64,000 nt of DNA from Bacillus siamensis KCTC 13613. Its GTDB lineage: Bacteria > Bacillota > Bacilli > Bacillales > Bacillaceae. The stretch's first letter is position 1; each line of letters starts with the position of its first letter. Below the pieces are notes generated by a model, which did not search any database, was not told the origin of the DNA, and was given only the letters and a program-made list of their open reading frames with translations. Of this stretch, positions 61,668 to 64,000 are shown in pieces. Location of the stretch: positions 558,001 through 622,000 of the forward strand of contig NZ_AJVF01000013.1 of NCBI RefSeq assembly GCF_000262045.1, read 5' to 3'. A program made the translations under genes and the position numbers.

Positions 61668-62189
61668 TTATGAACGCTCCCCGCCTTTCCTCCTCCATTC
61701 GCATTCCTCACAATCCTCGCACTCACAGCAGCCAATGCGGCCGTAAAACAGACCGTCGCACGGGTCATCAGAATCATCACGATCGCAGGGTTCATCTGGA
61801 TCCCACGGGTCATCCGGGTCATCAGGATCGCAGGGTTCATCTGGGTCCCACGGGTCATCCGGATCATCAGGATCGCTTCGGTCATCAGGATCCATGCAGG
61901 CTTCAGAATCCTGTAAGTAGATAATGTCCTCAAGCTTTGTCTGCAAAAGGAGCTGGGATTTCATGACTGTGCGCAGAAGCCGTTCGGTGCTTCGATTGAT
62001 TGCTGACAATTCCCCCAGAGAAGGATCGCCGGAAGCGCCGAGAAACGTTTGAATTCGATCTGCTTCCGCCTGCAGAATATGGGATAGTCCGATTTCTTCC
62101 ATAGCCACAGATGAAAGAAGGAAGTTCACAGTCTCACATTTGGAAAGTGTAATGTCGGGGGTGATGTTCGGGATATTTGGAAGAGACAT
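61668..62189 (-). CDS. Asp-Pro repeat protein with the collagen-gene lead domain and Cys-rich tail
   Basis: This is a 173-residue protein from ATG 62189 (GGGAG 6 nt upstream; an ATG at 62219 has none). Residues 1-98 repeat the lead domain of the collagen protein at 59089: SLPNIPNITPDIT, LLSSVAMEEIGLSHILQAEADRIQ, ..LLLQTKLEDI. A stalk of Asp-Pro-Asp units follows: two copies of a 15-residue block (DDPDDPWDPDEPCDP) and partial copies either side. The tail is CDGLFYGRIGCCECEDCEECEW. So the surface-lead is kept but the collagen is replaced by an acidic, metal-binding-looking stalk. First gene of a minus-strand operon with 61182 and 60050. Confidence 0.8.
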   Translation of the reverse strand: MSLPNIPNITPDITLSKCETVNFLLSSVAMEEIGLSHILQAEADRIQTFLGASGDPSLGELSAINRSTERLLRTVMKSQLLLQTKLEDIIYLQDSEACMDPDDRSDPDDPDDPWDPDEPCDPDDPDDPWDPDEPCDRDDSDDPCDGLFYGRIGCCECEDCEECEWRRKGGERS

Positions 62190-62283
62190 CGTTTTCTCCC
62201 TCGTTTCTCTTGGTGTCATTATGCAAAAGTGCTATATCGTATTCTTATTCCGGGAGAGAAGAGTTCATTACTGATGTTTCGTT

Positions 62284-62320
62284 AATAAAATATCCCGGAT
62301 CTTATATATCCGGGATATTC
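62284..62320 (-). terminator. ohrB terminator
   Basis: On the minus strand AATATCCCGGAT pairs with ATCCGGGATATT around ATATAAG, followed by TTATT. The 95 bp to its left hold the leader of the Asp-Pro repeat gene. Confidence 0.85.
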
Positions 62321-62329
62321 GTTCTTTAT

Positions 62330-62740
62330 TTATTTGAGTTCAAGTTTTACGTCAACATTTCCTCTTGTTGCTTTTGAATACGGGCAGAACTCGTGAGCGG
62401 CGTGTACAAGCTTTTCCGCCGTTTCTTTATCAAGGTCTTTTGTATCAATGACGAGCGTTACGCCGATTTTGTATCCTCCGTCACTCTCATCTTTTAAAAG
62501 GCTGACCTGCCCTTCAATTTCAGAAGTCAGGTCGATATTCTGTTTTTTGGCAGCGAGCTCAAGCGCTCCCCCGAAGCAGGCAGCATATCCTGCCGCAAAA
62601 AGCTGTTCAGGGTTTGTGCCCGTTTCTCCGTCTTTTTTTGCATTCGGCATGATGATGTCAAAATCCAGCACTCCGTCTTCGGATTTAATATGTCCTGACC
62701 GTCCGCCGACTGCGGTCGCTTTTGCAGTAAATAATGCCAT
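62330..62740 (-). CDS. ohrB: Organic hydroperoxide resistance protein OhrB
   Basis: This 136-residue OsmC-family peroxidase reduces organic hydroperoxides with a Cys pair: one Cys in FAAGYAACFGGALE, the other in EFCPYSKATRGN. Start ATG at 62740 with GAGGAGG upstream; an extension to 62758 is not supported. It has a sigma-B promoter rather than OhrR control, matching OhrB of B. subtilis, which is part of the general stress regulon. Confidence 0.94.
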   Translation of the reverse strand: MALFTAKATAVGGRSGHIKSEDGVLDFDIIMPNAKKDGETGTNPEQLFAAGYAACFGGALELAAKKQNIDLTSEIEGQVSLLKDESDGGYKIGVTLVIDTKDLDKETAEKLVHAAHEFCPYSKATRGNVDVKLELK

Positions 62741-62775
62741 AATTATCAGCCTCCTCATTGTACTTATTGTTTATA

Positions 62776-62799
62776 TTACCCATGCTCATATTTTTAAAC
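62776..62799 (-). promoter_or_regulatory. Sigma-B promoter of ohrB
   Basis: GTTTAA (62799-62794) and GGGTAA (62781-62776), 12 nt apart, fit the sigma-B consensus GTTTAA-N12-15-GGGTAT. Confidence 0.8.
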
Positions 62800-62876
62800 A
62801 TATTAGAATAGGAAATGGGCCGTTTTTCGGCTACAATAGGGGTAACGTTAACAAACAAAGAGTTGGTGAAGAAGTT

Positions 62877-63323
62877 ATGGCAGAAAAAGAATTTGAACAT
62901 ATGAAACTGGAGAATCAGCTTTGCTTTTTGCTGTATGCAAGCTCAAGGGAAATGACGAAACGGTACAAACCGCTGCTTGATAAGCTCAATGTGACCTATC
63001 CGCAATATTTGGCGCTTCTTTTATTATGGGAGCATGAAGAACTGAATGTAAAACGGATGGGTGAGCTTTTGCACCTGGATTCAGGAACGCTGACACCGAT
63101 GCTGAAACGGATGGAGCAGCGCGGAATCATTATAAGAAGGCGGTCGCCTGAAGATGAGCGCTCCGTGACGATCAGGCTGACAGATGAAGGATGGGCCATG
63201 CAGAAAACGGCGGCGGATATTCCCATTGCCATGCTGGAACAGACGGGACTGTCAAAAGAGGAATTAAAGCAGGTAAAGCAGTCGCTTTATGAGGTTTTAA
63301 GAACGCTGCACAGCGAAAAATAA
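62877..63323 (+). CDS. ohrR: MarR-family peroxide sensor OhrR
   Basis: This 148-residue repressor of ohrA is inactivated when its single reactive Cys16 (ENQLCFLLYASSREM) is oxidised by organic peroxides. Winged helix: VKRMGELLHLDSGTLTPMLKRMEQRGIIIRRRS and wing PEDERSV. The ATG at 62877 has GGTGA upstream; a much longer in-frame frame to 62448 runs through ohrB and is a shadow. It lies between ohrB (divergent) and ohrA (convergent). Confidence 0.94.
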   Translation: MAEKEFEHMKLENQLCFLLYASSREMTKRYKPLLDKLNVTYPQYLALLLLWEHEELNVKRMGELLHLDSGTLTPMLKRMEQRGIIIRRRSPEDERSVTIRLTDEGWAMQKTAADIPIAMLEQTGLSKEELKQVKQSLYEVLRTLHSEK

Positions 63324-63356
63324 GGATGCCCCGAATGGGCATCCTTATTTTTATTC
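63322..63356. terminator. Bidirectional terminator between ohrR and ohrA
   Basis: AAGGATGCCC pairs with GGGCATCCTT around CGAAT, followed by ATTTTTAT. The ohrA stop follows at once on the other strand. Confidence 0.85.
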
Positions 63357-63776
63357 TGCTGCCAGAAGCTTTACTTCTATATTTCCCGCCGTCGCTTTTG
63401 AATACGGGCAGACACCGTGCGCTTTTTGGATAAGTGCTTCCAGCTCCTGTTTCTCAATGCCGGATGCGTTAACCTCAAGCGTAACGCCGAGTTTATATCC
63501 TTGATCTGCTTCATCTTTCAGCAGACTGACATGCGCAGTGACTTCTGTTTCAATACTCAGGCGCTCTTTTCTCGCTACGAGCTGAAGGGCGCTGTCAAAG
63601 CAGGCTGAGTACCCTGCAGCAAACAGCTGTTCAGGGTTTGTCGCATGTTCGAGACGTTTCGCTCTTGGCGTTCCCGGCATGGCCACATCAAGATTCAGCA
63701 CACCGTCAGAAGACGTGACTTTTCCCTCCCGTCCGCCGGCGGCTGATACTGTTGCTGTAAATAATGGTTTTGTCAT
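63351..63776 (-). CDS. ohrA: Organic hydroperoxide resistance protein OhrA
   Basis: This 141-residue OsmC/Ohr peroxidase has the same fold and Cys pair (GYSACFDSALQL, GVCPYSKATAGN) as OhrB, with about half of the residues the same. It is the peroxide-inducible copy: an OhrR-type operator lies in its promoter. AGAGGTG precedes the ATG. It is the paralogue that remains off until OhrR is oxidised. Confidence 0.95.
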   Translation of the reverse strand: MTKPLFTATVSAAGGREGKVTSSDGVLNLDVAMPGTPRAKRLEHATNPEQLFAAGYSACFDSALQLVARKERLSIETEVTAHVSLLKDEADQGYKLGVTLEVNASGIEKQELEALIQKAHGVCPYSKATAGNIEVKLLAAE

Positions 63777-63792
63777 GTGAATTCACCTCTAT

Positions 63793-63824
63793 TATATTTT
63801 GTGCAATTTAATTTTACACAATAT
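63793..63824 (-). promoter_or_regulatory. ohrA promoter with OhrR operator
   Basis: On the minus strand a -10 TATAAT (63798-63793) follows TGTGTAAAATTAAATTGCACA (in two parts: half-site TGTGTAA and TTGCACA around AATTAAA, 63800-63820). Symmetric half-sites 5 nt before the -10 suit repression by OhrR. Confidence 0.7.
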
Positions 63825-63847
63825 AAAGTAACTCGTCAATCTTTCTG

Positions 63848-63886
63848 TATAAAAAAAAGCCTACCCCTTTTTCAGGATAAGCTTAA
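63848..63886 (-). terminator. proA terminator (imperfect)
   Basis: On the minus strand AAGCTTATCC pairs imperfectly with GGGGTAGGCTT around TGAAAAA, followed by eight T. Confidence 0.6.
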
Positions 63887-63890
63887 TAGA

Positions 63891-64000
63891 CTATACTCGG
63901 ATTTGTCCGTTTCCTTTGATGATGATTTTTGTAGAGGTTAACGCCGGAAGCCCCATCGGCCCTCTCGCGTGAAGCTTTTGCGTGCTGATGCCGATTTCGG
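63891..64000 (-). CDS. proA: Gamma-glutamyl phosphate reductase ProA, C-terminal part
   Basis: The frame enters from the right edge and ends at TAG 63891. The visible 35 residues, [20 protein letters not shown] then [15 protein letters not shown], are the standard ProA C-terminus (the aldehyde-dehydrogenase-fold enzyme of proline synthesis). The rest lies beyond the window. proA next to ohrA matches B. subtilis. Confidence 0.92.
   Translation of the reverse strand, partial: EIGISTQKLHARGPMGLPALTSTKIIIKGNGQIRV

Noticed and set aside
61760-61900. Short tandem repeats that might look like a CRISPR array
   Set aside because: The period is 45 bp without unique spacers, and the frame is coding throughout.
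61610-61924. Plus-strand frame with repeats of HQDRRVHLDPTGHP
   Set aside because: It is the antisense of the Asp-Pro repeat gene. The 45-bp DNA period produces a repeat in every frame; the minus-strand frame has the lead domain, start site and ribosome-binding site.
62448-62876. N-terminal extension of OhrR by 143 codons
   Set aside because: The extension runs antisense through ohrB; the MarR domain and Cys16 fit a start at 62877.

Overview
The window is a piece of a Bacillus chromosome, very probably the B. amyloliquefaciens/B. velezensis branch of the B. subtilis group. This rests on gene order and protein likeness remembered from B. subtilis 168, not on a database search. The order ykvO-ykvN-que-ykvI-clpE-motAB-mhqR-kinD-spo0E-mtn-ogt-kinE-ykrP-ktrD-htpX-ykrK-sspD-rsgI-sigI-ykoY-ykoX-ykoW-ykoV-ykoU-ykoP-ykoM-ykoL-ykzB-tnrA-mgtE-ykoEDC-rsbRB-ispA-metE-guaD-ohr-proA runs in the reverse of the B. 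subtilis 168 numbering. Several regions differ from that backbone. No rRNA, tRNA, CRISPR array or complete insertion sequence was seen.

Layout. 1-4.4 kb is AT-rich accessory DNA: a partial unknown gene, two tandem DUF1433-type genes, and a decayed phage tail/lysis remnant with frameshifts, followed by the ykvO/ykvN (SDR/HxlR) pair. 4.5-7.15 kb is the queuosine precursor operon queCDEF behind a preQ1-I riboswitch. 7.2-9.45 kb holds two membrane proteins. 9.5-11.9 kb is clpE with two sigma-A promoters embedded in CtsR direct repeats. 12-13.6 kb is motAB with a sigma-D promoter. 13.7-16.3 kb carries mhqR, kinD and spo0E. 16.5-24.5 kb is the methionine salvage regulon (mtnWXBD, mtnE, mtnU, mtnKA) with two SAM riboswitches. 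24.5-32 kb has a 39-codon small gene, ogt, kinE, an acyltransferase, a DUF421 protein, ktrD, htpX and its regulator ykrK. 33-37 kb has sspD, sigI-rsgI, and a TerC protein behind a yybP-ykoY (Mn) riboswitch, then a DedA protein that seems to lack an ATG/GTG/TTG start. 37-42.5 kb is a MHYT-GGDEF-EAL protein and the spore NHEJ pair Ku/LigD. 42.5-46.6 kb has ykoP, ykoM, ykoL, ykzB and tnrA with paired TnrA boxes, and mgtE behind an M-box. 46.7-51.6 kb has a LysM-GH18 spore cortex hydrolase and the ykoEDC ECF transporter behind a TPP riboswitch; ykoF-J of B. subtilis are absent. 51.6-56.3 kb is rsbRB, ispA and metE (third SAM riboswitch). 56.4-58.9 kb is a Crp-like regulator/MFS pair and guaD. 59-62.2 kb is a spore-surface-like cluster. 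62.3-64 kb is ohrB, ohrR, ohrA and the end of proA.

How parts work together. The mtn genes, metE and three SAM riboswitches form one sulfur circuit: methylthioadenosine-derived methylthioribose is salvaged to methionine, and metE makes it de novo. kinD, kinE and spo0E all act on the Spo0A phosphorelay. sspD, ku, ligD and the LysM-GH18 protein belong to the spore stage.

The least ordinary parts are these. (1) 59.1-62.2 kb: a BclA-like collagen protein interrupted by an in-frame TGA exactly between stalk and globular head, a GT2-TPR glycosyltransferase, an unrecognised gene, and a second protein with the same N-terminal domain but a Asp-Pro-rich repeat and a Cys-rich tail in place of collagen. 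(2) A 39-codon reading frame with its own strong ribosome-binding site between the M-box terminator and mgtE, whose stop overlaps the mgtE ribosome-binding site. (3) Two almost identical SAM riboswitches 32 kb apart. (4) The non-canonical start of the DedA gene.
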